NCBI RefSeq assembly: GCF_932526225.1
Contig: NC_064044.1
Coordinates: 3,870,092-3,934,091 of the forward strand
Length of the DNA stretch: 64,000 nucleotides
Direction: 5' to 3'
Origin: Nematostella vectensis
Lineage: Eukaryota > Cnidaria > Anthozoa > Actiniaria > Edwardsiidae
A model generated the notes under the pieces. The model had not been told where the DNA came from, did not search any database, and saw nothing but the letters and a program-made list of their open reading frames with translations. Positions 32,816 to 44,900 of the stretch are shown piece by piece. How positions within the stretch are numbered: the stretch's first letter is position 1; every line of letters starts with the position of its first letter. The position numbers and the translations under genes were made by a program.

Positions 32816-34028
32816 GCAGCCTGTGGGAACCAAGGCACCGGGAGTGTTATCGGGGGGGATCCGCGGACTATCTGGTCGGCGCGCCGCACGCGGGAGATGC
32901 CGGTGTATACAGCATTCGTGATCCAGCCCTCTAAGCTGTGGTCTATGATAAACAGACGTCTTGGAGTCTGGATAGTCTTGCCCTGCACCCGGTGGACTGT
33001 CCCCTAGCCCGCGTATTTCCACTCGAGGGGATCCCGTTAAGGACCGCGTCGAGAGGAACCTCGACTACCGTGCCTTTGTACGCGTCGACCTTCTCACCCC
33101 TTTTGCCTGGCACGGGCACCGGCCGCCCTTGCTTGCGATAACGATGCGCGACGCTAGGATCGGGGTCAAAGCGGATGGTTGCTGGCAATCGGGGGTAGTT
33201 TTTCCTGTGGTGCTCTACCAATCGCTGCTGAACAAGGGCCCCCATCTTGTTGGTCGAGCACACCCACATATCGCTTGGGTGGGCCTGCTCGATCACCGCG
33301 TCGAACGCCACCCCATCCCACTCCCTTCGAAACACCTCAAGCTGTTGGGAATCTGGCTGACACTAAATCCGGCCCTTTATGTTGTGGAGCCTGGAGGAGG
33401 GCGCGGCAGAGCCGCAGTCGCATGTACTGTACGGCTTTCCGCAGTCTTCACACAGGCAGCTGTAGTCGGACTCGAACCAGCGGATGTTCCCTTGTGCCCA
33501 CTCCTTGAGCATATCGTGAAGCCCCTCTTTATCTCCCCAGGGCGGGACCTGCCCATAGTCGCCACAACACACTACCTGACACGGCCGCGTGGCGAGATAC
33601 CCTAGGATGGCGCGTAGCACTTTAGTCTGTACCTTACAGCACTCGTCAATGATGATTACTTCTGCGAGACGGTCGAGTTTGTGCCCCAGCTCGGAAGGTC
33701 TCCGCTCCTCTATCGGCCTCTCCGCTGGTATCCAGAGGTAGTGGTGGTAGGTTTGAGCCTTCACCGCGAGGCGCGGGTTGTTGCGATGGTTGTGGGCGAG
33801 GTCGTTCTCGGGGGTGAGCACCACAACGTTGCGGCCGCGGAACATGCTCACCGCCCACTTGGTCTTCCCCGGTCCTCCTTGGCCGGCTAGATACATCTTT
33901 GCAGAGGTTGCGGCCACTAGATCGCACGGCAAACTCGGCGACTTCTTCGGACCCCAAGCCGCTTCGGGTCGCCACTCGTACCCAGGCTTCTTGTGGCGCC
34001 ACTCTCCATACCTCGGATTTCGCACCAC
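32800..34028 (-). pseudogene. superfamily 1 DNA helicase region of the replication gene (frame-broken)
   Basis: Leftward. Walker A AGQGGPGKTK (about 33859-33888), VVVLTPENDLAHN (motif Ia), Walker B VIIDEC (about 33640), VVCCGDYGQVPPW (motif III), a cysteine cluster CLCEDCGKPYSTCDC, and motifs V/VI in HRVQGKTIQTP and NAVYTGISRVRRADQI (about 32875-33000). These are SF1 (UvrD/Dda/Pif1-like) motifs in proper order. Frame breaks occur near 33350 and 32990. Upstream, a shift at about 34025-34050 separates it from the polymerase palm frame with no room for a separate promoter, so the two were probably one polypeptide. By family it unwinds DNA ahead of the element's polymerase. Confidence 0.8.
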
Positions 34029-34336
34029 GCTTTACACCACTGGGCACCGCCTTTGCGTATATGGCATCTGTGCACACTCGGAGGACGTCTTCGCGAGGGA
34101 TCCGCCTCAACATGCGTCGCAACGCTATGTTTGTGTACGCCAAGACGAAGGCCCTGATATGGTACCATTATGAGCGCCGGACACCGTCTTTGTATTGGAT
34201 CAGGTGAGCCCCGTCGGCATGCTCGAAGTTAAGTAAGTGGTCGGTGCCCGCAAGGAGGTTTGTCAGATACGCGGCTTCTTCACGGTCGCGGACTACGATC
34301 AAGGACTCGTCGCCATGGCAAGCGCACTTGCCTACG

Positions 34337-34931
<595 letters not shown>

Positions 34932-36888
34932 CAGCGAGATCTCGACCCTTAGGGTACTGCGAGTCTTCGCCGCCGGGGCGGCACGCGATGGAGTGGGGAA
35001 ACTTGATGGAGTCCTTTTTTCCGACGCTATACAACACCTCCCTCGCCGTGGCCATGACCAGGTCACCCGAGTCTAACAGGTCCTTAAGCTCTGGTGTGGT
35101 AATCCAGCCCTCGTTTTGTTCCAAGTGCTGCCCTACCCTCCCGGAAGTGTAGGGGTGGCAGGCCTCAGAGAACTCCCACTCGGTCAGCTGAATGGCCCCG
35201 GTTAGTTGAAGAACCTCGCTCAATGGCCGTCCCACAACATCCGCGATACGATACACGTTCGTAGGGAAGCTGTATTTCCGTACCAAATCAATGGCGTCCG
35301 GGGCGCCGCCGAAGACGCTGTCCTCGCATCCTAGGTACGCCGCACGCATGTCGATGTGCGCATGAGGCTGCACCCCTAAGTTTTCCTTGCTATTCCACAC
35401 TTTGGACTCAACCTGCGCCGCTCGCCAGACGTCCCTGTATTTAAGAGGCTTTGGCCTGATGTTCTCTCTTTGAGTCCACTTCTTGAAGCGATACCCTATT
35501 GCACCGCCCATCGAGTGCGTAGCTTCGGTGTACTCTTGGTAGGCTGGGTGGTCATCAGGGAGCCATTGAGGATCATATCCTGTCTCGTCTGTAAACGCCC
35601 TGTCGATAGCTCCTCCATCTTGTCCCGATCGGTATAGTTTGCCTTCGTGCGTGACTATAACACGCCCACACAGCCAGATCCTCGTGCTTCTGGGGATCGC
35701 CCTGTTTATAAAGCGAATGAGCACCTCTGGCACTTTTGCCTCGCGCGTTTTTGTGGCGGCACTGGTTAGAGCCTTCTCCTGACATAACGAACGAAGCTCC
35801 CCCTCAGCCTCGAAGTCTAGGCAGTGGACGCTCGCGATCGCAGGTGGTTCAGTCGGAAGCTCCACCCAGGCGTGGTTATTGTGGCGAGGGATGCGGATTT
35901 GTGTGTACCCCCTCTTGTACTTCCCCGAGTTCCACAGGACGTTGCCCAGGGCGTCCACGGCTACCAGCTTTATCCCGAGCTTCTTTTCCATCTCAAAGAG
36001 GTCTTCTTTGGTGCATCCCGTAGTGGCCAGCTTCTTGTCAAATTGCTCGAGGATCTTGCCTCGTGTCTTGGTTAGACCAAGGGATTCCTCAAGAAGAAGG
36101 CAACATAGCTCACAATACAGTTAGCGAAGGCGTCACTCCCCTCTCGCTCAAACATTGGCCCAGGCTCCCTATTTTGCTCATTTAAAGGGCGAAGCTCGTA
36201 TCTCACGTAGACGAGGTACTCTCGTCCTTCCTCCCAAATACCCGCATCGATGCCTTCCAGGGCGCCGACTGCGATTTGGTCCCCTCTTTTGACTAACGAC
36301 CCACCAATCTTGTGCTCCGAGCGCCCTTCCTCCTCCGTGATTGGCCCCAATGGCTCTGCGGGGGCCTTACCAACGACCGTGAAGAGTCCGTAACGCCGGT
36401 CGGGGTCTACCGCCTCGAGCACCAGCGGCAGCACTGCGTTTGCCCTCAGTGACTCTCGCTCGTGCGAGACCCACCACACCGAGCCCTCGTCATTAATATC
36501 AGGCCCCCGCATAAACCGGCTTTAGAGCAATGACACCTGCTCTACCAAGATCTCGTATCTCCTGGTAAACACCGGCGCTTATGTCTTGGCCCCGAAGAGT
36601 GGCATCCACGCTTGGGAACCGAAGATGGGCGCCGCCGACGAAGAGAGAATAGTACTCCTCGGGGTCTAAGCCCTCTGGGCCCTCTTGCCGCCGTTCCAGC
36701 AGCAATGGGTCGAACTCGCGCCAGACTTCCTCTGGCCGCGAGCTCGCCGGCATGAGCGGCTTAAGCAGCTTGCGCTTGGCATCCTCGGGGATGCCCTCGT
36801 CCAGGATGTTCTGGACCAGCCCTGCCAGTAAGGCGGGCGCCTCTTTGTCAGGCATGCTATTGAGAATCTCCTCTATGTAAGCGTCCAT

Positions 36889-37072
36889 GTTTGGGTATGC
36901 CTTGTGCCACCCAGTCTCTAATTGCCCGTATCACAGCCGGCGGGACGAGTGTTTGGGTATGCCTTGTGCCACCCAGTCTCCAATTGCCCGTATCACAGCC
37001 GGCGGGACGAGTGTTTGGGTATGCCTTGTGCCACCCAGTCTCTAATTGCTCGTATCGCAGCCTGCGATGTCA
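36889..37072. repeat. 62-bp direct repeats (three copies) at the start of the replication gene
   Basis: Units begin GTTTGGGTATGCCTTGTGCC at 36889, 36951 and 37013; the first two are almost identical and the third diverges at its end. The array touches the ATG (36888) of the leftward polymerase gene and overlaps the last codons of the zinc-binding gene. The placement fits iterons or a duplicated promoter; function is not shown. Confidence 0.9.
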
Positions 37073-37332
37073 GACAGGACGAGTGCGAACCATTCCCGAG
37101 CGCGCCTCTCGACGCCGCGCATCCTCTGCCCATCACGATTCGCTCCGCAGGGGCGGCACAACCGCGTCTCCGACTGCGTCCCTATACCGCAGATCCTGCA
37201 CGGCACGGGGAGGGGTCTGCCCTTACGGAGCCTTTGAAGGTGCACCTTGCAGTAGATTTCCATGCACCTCTGGCCGCACGTATTTGCATGGCCGACCTTT
37301 AGCCACCCGCAGTAATCTTTTCCGCACTTCAT
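37042..37332 (-). CDS. small cysteine-rich, probable zinc-binding protein
   Basis: 96 residues from ATG at 37332 (leftward); the frame is open further upstream but without a better ATG. Cysteine pattern: KCGKDYC, TCGQRCMEIYCKVH, PCRICG, then TRLCRPCG, with an intervening basic RLRKGRPLP. The paired CxxC/CxxxC-type ligands suggest two zinc sites. Similar small Cys-rich ORFs accompany virus-like elements in cnidarian genomes as I recall, but I cannot name a family. It is the outermost leftward gene, followed directly by the 62-bp repeats and the replication gene; an early regulatory or DNA-binding role is a guess. Confidence 0.65.
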   Translation of the reverse strand: MKCGKDYCGWLKVGHANTCGQRCMEIYCKVHLQRLRKGRPLPVPCRICGIGTQSETRLCRPCGANRDGQRMRGVERRAREWFALVLSDIAGCDTSN

Positions 37333-37424
37333 CCTTCGAACACTCGGTATACCACAGGACAGACGGAGGTCTAATTGCAAGGTTCCCACACGTTTCTACG
37401 AAAGGCCCCAGTCAATCATTGCTA

Positions 37425-37610
37425 ATCATTCATCTACGTGGAGTGTGCTTTGCGCAGATTTACTTCTGCTAATTATCCATCTACGCGTAGTGGCCCGACG
37501 TAGATTAATAATCAGCGATTATTAACCTACGCGAAACGCGTTTCGGTGTCACTGAAAGCCCCCAGCCTGAAATGGGACGGGGGGGGGGGGGGGGGGTCGG
37601 AGGGGGGATT
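37425..37610. repeat. palindromic right end of the virus-like element and poly-G tract
   Basis: Two related blocks, GCTAATCATTCATCTACGTG and GCTAATTATCCATCTACGCG, at about 37419 and 37468. A 14-bp inverted repeat follows, GTAGATTAATAATC...GATTATTAACCTAC at about 37502-37533. Next come GCGAAACGCGTTTCG and a run of about 17 G at 37580-37596. Such dense dyads look like a terminal region of a DNA element. The matching left end was not established. Confidence 0.5.
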
Positions 37611-37639
37611 CCCACTCGTTACACTGAAAGTCCCCAGTC

Positions 37640-38285
37640 CCCCCCATAGAGCAAATACTTTTCAGTTACAACATATTTTGAATTGTTAAACGATGATAAT
37701 TTTCCTTCTAGAAACACAGAAACCCATTTGAGTGCCTATGAGTACCTTTTTAGCCAACGAGAAACGTGTTTGTACAAAAGGCCGTGCGCGGCCATGCGGC
37801 GTTGATTGGGATCCAAATCTCCCTGTCGATCTTGTGTTTGTTTCTTAGATAAAATGTTTCGTTGCGCGGCCGTTTCGAATTTATCTGGAATGTTTTCTTT
37901 GGCATTTATCAAAAACGAATAAGATATATTATCTTCTTTTTTGTTTATTTTTAGAACATTATTTTTAATTTACTTTGAACAATTTTAGTGTTCCTCGAGC
38001 GCTATCTTGAGCATTTGTTCAACGAAAAAATGTTTATAAAAGTAGAAGCCCAGGGTTTTCTCTTCCTAAGCTATTAGCTGAGCTACAAACTACATTTATA
38101 GAGCAAATGCTTATAACATTTTTGGGTATTTTTAAACAGTGATTATCTTCCTTCAAAAAACACGAAAATCCATTCGAGTGTCTCGAATGTTATTTTTAGC
38201 CAATCATAAATGTTTGCGTTATTGGCAGTCGAACATATAATCTCACGCTGGTGACTGGAAAACAGTCATTTTGATTATCGCAACG
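37640..38285. repeat. AT-rich flank with a diverged direct repeat of about 120-140 bp
   Basis: The block near 37648-37790 (ATAGAGCAAATACTT ... TTTAGCCAACGAGAAACG) recurs, diverged, at about 38097-38225 (ATAGAGCAAATGCTT ... TTTAGCCAATCATAAATG). Otherwise no features; contains the 5' flank of the OB-fold gene. Confidence 0.55.
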
Positions 38286-39619
38286 ATGTCAACTCGGACA
38301 ACAGCTGAGAAAAAAAGAAAAGTCCCAGGTAAAGCAACAATGACACGAACCAGGGACGTCCCTGCACGAAACAAGAAAACGCAAGATATTACGATGACAA
38401 GTCGAACGCCCGAAAGACAAGATGAGATAACGATCAAAAGCAAGGTGCTACTGAATCTAAAATGGAAAGTCAAACCTCTGAGACAAGATGGCGACACAAT
38501 AAGTTATGTCCAAAAGCAAGGTACTACAAGTGAATCTGCTAGTCGAACGCCCGAGCGACAAGACGTTCAAGAGAAAAGTAGTAGTAACGTTGATTTGGCA
38601 ACTCCTCGAACTCCCGAGAAGCAAGATAGAACAATCGGATACGTCCATGAATTATCCGATATCATCAGAAATAAGGCGGATACGCACGATTACTGTACTT
38701 TGAAGCTTCAGACTTCAGGGGAGAAATTAGAAGACGCCCTTCTTTACTCGCCCGGAAAAAGGAAACTGTTAGCAAGTAACGAGAAAAGTAGAACTCCAGT
38801 TAAACTCACGAAGTTGGCCTTTACGAACGACATGACTCATGTGACGTCGCCCGAGGTAATTGAGTACAACTTTCAATATACACCGTTCAATATAAGGACT
38901 TTCAGCTGAAGGAAGAAGACTTCTCCACAATCGGAAATATTATAGAAAAGGCAGAAGAGTATGATAAAGCCCACGTTAAAGGAAAAGTGTTCGAAGTGAA
39001 GCGAAAGCCATTACAAAACAAGAACTACGAATTGTCCTCAGGGCTATTGTCAGACGGAGTAGACACAATCCCTATTGATATATGGCAACCACATTGTTCG
39101 ATTCTTGAAAACGAGTGTGCGTACGAATTTACAAATTTGGTAGTACGAGTGTGGAATGGGAAGAAGAAAGTCTCACTGGGAAGACAAAGCAAAGTCAACT
39201 CCTTAAATGATCCACGTATTATGGGTGTGGTGGAGGACCATGTGGTCAGACCTGCTGATGATGAGATAGCTATTGTGGACATCGATAGCGTTTTATCTGT
39301 AAAGAAAGTGGACGTTTACTTTGTATGCATAAACTGCAAGAGAAAGCTTGAGCAAGTTGGACAATACCAAATAGTGCACTGTCATAAATTTGGACATGCT
39401 ATGAAGCTGAATAGATGTTCAAAGAGTGTCATTATCTCTTTTGTTGTGGACGACGGAATAACACTTACCGCTTTTAAGGAAAGTTTGCAGACCATTTTAT
39501 CAGCAGAACAAATGGAAAAGAAGGAGACAGTTGAGTATAGCTTTCTTATGTTGACAGGTTATAATGTCTGTTATAACAAAAGGTCACATATTGTAACCGA
39601 GTTTATGGCTCAATCATAA
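38286..39619 (+). pseudogene. RPA-like OB-fold protein, one frame break
   Basis: ATG 38286 opens a basic, Thr/Ser-rich N-terminus with repeated SRTPERQD/PRTPEKQD motifs to about 38890. The frame then shifts by one between about 38880 and 38910 and continues to TAA 39619. The C-terminal half resembles replication protein A large-subunit OB folds: TIPIDIWQPHC, then CAYEFTNLVVRVWNGKKKVS, then IAIVDIDSV, then a zinc-knuckle-like CINCKRKLEQ...IVHCHKFGH. By that resemblance it would bind single-stranded DNA. I believe it belongs to a multicopy animal family, but domestication versus transposon cargo cannot be decided here. The break may be decay or a sequence error. AATAAA lies at about 39831. Confidence 0.6.
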
Positions 39620-39896
39620 ATTATGAAATAGTTCCTGTAAATGGTTGACCGTTTTAACAATCTCATTTGCGATTTGTTGCGTTTGGATGTTGTTGTTCAC
39701 ATTGAAAAATTGTGATGTTTATGCGTTAGTAAAATTTTTGTATAATTATTGAATGGATGGATTCCAATAGGTGGAAATTGGCTGTAGTATAATGTACCTT
39801 AATCTAGTCAATAATAATGAGATACAATGAAAATAAAGATGTTGTGTTGGAATTGTGTTGTTTTAGTTGCAGAATGGGCACAAGACACCACCCAGG

Positions 39897-40041
39897 TGTG
39901 GTGTTCGGCAAGGAACAAAGCAAAAAGAAACAGACTCGTGGTCTTCCACATTTAATACAAGATGGCGGATCTCTGACATGTGTTCTACCATGGTGCATTG
40001 CGCACCTTAACAATCCATAATGCAACGCGGCGGACACTACA
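39897..40041 (-). repeat. 3' LTR of Gypsy element A
   Basis: In plus orientation begins TGTGGTGTTCGGCAAGG and ends CGGCGGACACTACA. Nearly identical to 48732-48877. Preceded on the left by CCAGG. Confidence 0.93.
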
Positions 40042-40154
40042 TCCCCCCTTACTTAGCATTAAAGTCCATACTAGGAGCTAAATAACTATAACAGCTATAG
40101 TAGGGGTCCTACGCATGTATGTAAAACTGAAAAGAAAAATAAAACTAACAAAAC

Positions 40155-41851
40155 TTATTGTAGCACATAATCCTTAAAGCGAACAGGTTGTTGCCTAGTG
40201 CGCGCAGGTCGCTGATTGGCTAGAGAACCAGGAGACGCTGGCATTTCAGCTGTACAATCAAGTGTGGACTGGTTCTGGGTCTCAGGTGCGGTTTGGTGTT
40301 CCTGCGCGAATTCAGGTGGAGTAGGCAGCATGTCTGCGGCGACTGCTTCCTGTGGTTTGATGAACTTCTTCATTTGTGCTACATTCCTCATCTTCCTATT
40401 TCCATCAGAATCCTCCAGTACAACTGCATTACCTGTCTTCTGCAAAACCTTGTAAGCTTCAGGCTCAAAAACTGGAGAGAGTTTGTTCTCGCGGCGAGTC
40501 TGTCGCAGCAGTACTTCATCGCCTTCATCAATTCCACTTGGCTCAGCATGTCTTCTAGCATCAGCATACTCTTTCTGTCTGAGTTTTGATAGAGCGTCTC
40601 TGTCCCTAAGTTTGTGTTGCCACTCTGACTCTGTCGCTCTATCCTTCGGAATCTTTACACTAGGTAGCTTGTCTCGGAGCTGCCTTCCCATTAGGAGTTC
40701 GGCTGGCGAGCATCCAGTTGCGGCATGGTTTGTTGTGCGATACTGAAAGAGGAAATCATCAAGCGCTTTCTTCCAATCATTTCCTTGCAAGTTTGCTATC
40801 CGAATCACTTTAAGAATTGTTCTGTTACATCGTTCCACTTCGCCGTTGCTCTGTGGCCAATATGGAATTCCTTTCTTATGTTCTATGCCTAAGAACTCTA
40901 AGAAATTCTCAAATTCTTTCGAGGCAAAGGGCGGTCCGTTGTCGCTGCGAACCGTGTATGGTATGCCATGTGTTCTGAATATTCCCTCCAATGCCGTGAT
41001 GACGTGTGGCGCATCGGTTTTCTTAAGGAGTACTACCTCTGGCCATCTGGAGTAGTTATCCACAACTACCAGCAAGTGGTTTCCTCCAGGTATCTCAGTC
41101 AAATCTGTGGCGAGGTCCTCCCATGGTTCTTCAGGTAGTTCTGTTGATCGAACAGGTTCCGGTTTGCCACGTGGTCCAACTAGCTGGCAGGGGTAGCAGG
41201 CCTTGATGAACTGTTCAGCCTGTGCATCCATCTGCGGCCACCATAGTTTGCTTCGCAGGCGGGATTTTGTGCGCACCATTCCTTGGTGTCCCTCATGAGC
41301 TAAAATAATTGCTTGCTTCCATAGGGATTCTGGTAGCACAATTCGGTTTCCACGCATCACTAATTGTCCGGCAATCCACAACTCCTTTGACACTGCTTTG
41401 TACAAGGTACCTGTGAGGCGGGTGAAGTCTCCACTTCTAATTGCTTCGCGTACCAGAATAAGGGTTGGGTCCTTCTCTGAAGCAACCTCTACATGCTTTG
41501 GGGTCATGGCGACAGGTACTGCGGCCTTTGCAGTGCTAAACACATATTCGCTGGTTGCTTTAGAATCAGCTGTCTGTACTGGACCAACTGGTAAACGACT
41601 CAGGGCGTCGGCTGAATTTTCCTTTCCGGAAATGTGCCTGACCACATAGCTGAATTGCTGAAGGTACAACAGCCAGCGTTCAATCCTAGCAGACGGGGGT
41701 TTAGACGTTGGACCTAGGACTGAAATTAAGGGTTTGTGATCAGTTAGTATTTCAAAATGGGTTCCATAAAGGAACATGTGAAATTTCTCACAGGCCCATT
41801 TGACAGCAAGGGCCTCTCGCTCGAACTGTGAGTAGCGCTGTTCAACCTTAC
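40155..41851 (-). CDS. Gypsy A pol, C-terminal part: RNase H end and integrase
   Basis: Leftward open frame continuing the pol of 46306-48660 across the element B insertion; frames match if B and one CTTAC copy are discounted. It begins in RNase H (YSQFEREALAVKWACEKFHM, TDHKPL) and continues with the integrase zinc domain (HEGHQGMVRTKSRLRSKLWW, KACYPCQ) and the DDE core: D in DLATDLTEIPGG, D in RSDNGPPF, E in SNGEVERCNRTI. It ends with a basic tail and stop at 40155. By family it degrades the RNA strand and inserts the cDNA. Confidence 0.93.
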
Positions 41852-41974
41852 TGTAATGTTTGGGATTCCTGTTTGTATGACCGCAAGGTTTTCTGGGTAA
41901 CAGAAATAAACAACGAGAGTCCGCCATTACTGTTTATTCGTTTTGATCCTAAGGTTTTTCTCAAATACATTACA
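41852..41974 (+). repeat. 5' LTR of Gypsy element B (123 bp)
   Basis: TGTAATG...CATTACA; identical to 46183-46305 by eye. Contains AATAAACAACGAGAG, a possible polyadenylation signal. Unusually short for a Gypsy LTR. Confidence 0.95.
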
Positions 41975-41999
41975 TTTTTTGGCGACGAGGATTTCGGAA

Positions 42000-44900
42000 A
42001 TGGCAACCTACGGCAAAATAGACGAATTCGACAGAGATTCTGATTCATGGGAACAGTATATCGAGCGTCTAAACTTCTATTTTGAAGCAAATGGAGTAAC
42101 TACGTCTGACGATGACTTGAAAATACGCCGTGCAATCCTCCTCAGTTCGGTAGGGAAAAAAACCTACAAATTAATGTCTGATCTGCTGGCCCCAGCGAAA
42201 CCGGGAGAGAAATCTTATGCTGACTTGTGCACCTTGGTAAAGAGCCATTTCAACCCAAAACCGAGTGAAAGCGTGCAACGGCACAAGTTCAATAACCGTT
42301 TCAGATTGAGCGGGGAGAACGTGTCTGACTTTGTAGCGGCTCTACGAAACATGGCAGAATACTGCAATTTTGGTGGCAGTCTGGAAAATATGCTGCGTGA
42401 TCGTCTGGTGTCTGGAATTAACAATGAAAGAATCCAAAGGCGTTTGCTATCAGAAGAGAACTTAACTTTCAAAAAAGCTTACGACATTGCTTCGTCTATG
42501 GAAACGACCGCACAGCACATGGCCGATCTTCAATCTGCTCCTTTTACGTTAAGTTCAACGTCTGCATCTGTAAAAAAGGTCAGTTCTTCGCCCTTACCGC
42601 GTTCTAAAAGCGAAAATAAAGAGTGTTATCGTTGTGGAAAAAATCACCACCCGTCAAAATGTCGTTTCAAGGAGGCCACGTGCCATTATTGTAAAAAGAA
42701 AGGACATATTGTTGCCAAATGTCTCAAAAAAGCAAAAAAGTCGTCCGAGACAACCAAGCCAAATTCAAACCACCATCCAAAACAAGGGAAACCAGCAATT
42801 CATGTCCTGGATACTGATAAAGAAATAGAAGATGAAGATATATATCCATTGTTTGCTGTCAGTCAAGGCAACCGCCAAAATCCGTATTTAGTAGATGTTG
42901 AATTAAATGGTCTGAAAGTTCAAATGGAACTGGACACTGGTGCATCACTTTCAGTAATCGGAGAGGACATTTTTGATCAATTGAAGAACATTGAGGGTTC
43001 ATCTCTCAATCTGCAAGATACCAAGCTAACCTTGAAAACATACACCGGGGAGACAATTCCAGTTTTAGGAAAGCTTGTAGTGGAAGTCAAGTACAAGGAC
43101 TTTTTTGAACACTTGCCAGTTATAGTTGTACAAGGCAAGGTGCCCAGTCTCTTTGGACGAGATTGGTTACAACATGTTAAGTTGTCATGGCCAGAGATTT
43201 TCCTAGTTCAAGTTGTATCCCCTGATGTGTCTGACCTGCTAAAGAAACATGAAAATTTATTCAAGGAAGGACTAGGGACAATTCAAGGAGTGAAAGCAAA
43301 GATATACGTTGATCCTCAAGCCAAACCCAAGTACTTCAAACCTCGCACGGTAGAATATGCACGACGTCAGAAGGTAGAGAGAGAATTGGACCGGTTGTTA
43401 GAAGAAGGAACAATTCGTCCAGTTCAATTTTCGGAATGGGCAACACCCATTGTGCCCATTGTCAAATCTGATGAGTCTATACGCCTTTGTGGAGACTTCA
43501 AAGTTACTTTGAACCAAGTTAGCAAACTTGACAATTACCCAATTCCTAAAACAGAGGATCTGCTAGCTCAACTTGGAGGTGGAGTGCAGTTTACAAAACT
43601 AGATCTGAGTCAAGCTTATCAACAACTTGAGTTAGATGAAGAATCAAAGAAGTACACCACTATCACCACTCATAAAGGCCTATTTGAGTACAATAGACTG
43701 TGCTACGGCATTGCCTCAGCCCCTGGGATTTTCCAACGCACAATGGAAAATTTACTGCAGGGTATTCCGAATGTTGTAGTACGAATAGATGATATTCTCA
43801 TTGCCGGGAAGACATCAGCAGATCATCTCAAAAGTCTAACAGAAGTCCTGTCACGTCTGGACAAAGCTGGCGTCCGTCTTAAACGTTCGAAGTGCATTTT
43901 TCAAGCACCTGAAGTCACTTACCTGGGACACCGCATAGACAAAGATGGTATCCACCCCCTTGACGAGAAAATCAAAGCAATTCAAGAGTCACCGAGACCT
44001 TCTAATCTGAAAGAACTGCAAGCCTTTTTAGGCATGCTTAACTATTACGCTTGTTACATACCTAACATCACTACAATACTATCTCCTTTACATCAGCTGT
44101 TAGTCAAAGACACACCTTGGAACTGGAGTGAAGCACATGAAAAATCTTGGAACCAAGCCAAGTCCACACTTCACTCTTCACAACTTCTAGTGCATTACAG
44201 CTTGGAAAGAGAGTTAACCCTTGCTTGTGACGCATCACCATATGGTCTTGGTTGTGTTATTTCACATGTGATGGATGATGGGACTGAACGTCCTATTTCA
44301 TATGCCTCACGTACTCTGTCCCCAGCCGAAAAGAACTATTCACAGCTCGACAAAGAGGCAGCAGCCATCATGTTCGGGGTGAGGAAGTTCCACTCATACT
44401 TATATGGACGGAGTTTTACCATCTACACTGATCACAAACCCCTGCTGGGTCTGCTACAGTCAACTAAACAAATACCGACCTCAGCCTCACCACGCATATT
44501 GAGGTGGGCGGTATTCCTGTCAGGCTACTCATACACTTTAGTATATCGAGAAGGCCAGAAAAATGGTAATGCCGATGGCCTGAGTCGGCTGCCATTGCCA
44601 AATGAAACCAGAAATGTTCCAGTGCCTGGCGACATTATGTTTGTAATGAATCATCTTGAAGTCAACACACCCGTTAAAGTCAAGGACATTGAGCGTTGGA
44701 CCTCAAAAGATCCTATTCTTAGTGCAGTACGACACCAAGTAATGTCCGGTTGGCCCAATTCAAATGATCGCATTGAGTTCAAGCCCTACTCTTATAGAAA
44801 GCACCAACTTAGCTGTCAGGATGGCTGTCTACTCTGGGGCTCTCGCGTAGTCATTCCTCCTCAAGGAAGAGTCAAGCTTCTCCAGGAACTACATGATGGA

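Noticed and set aside
33646..34207. Rightward ORFs over the helicase
   Set aside because: Shadows: helicase and polymerase motifs are on the opposite strand.
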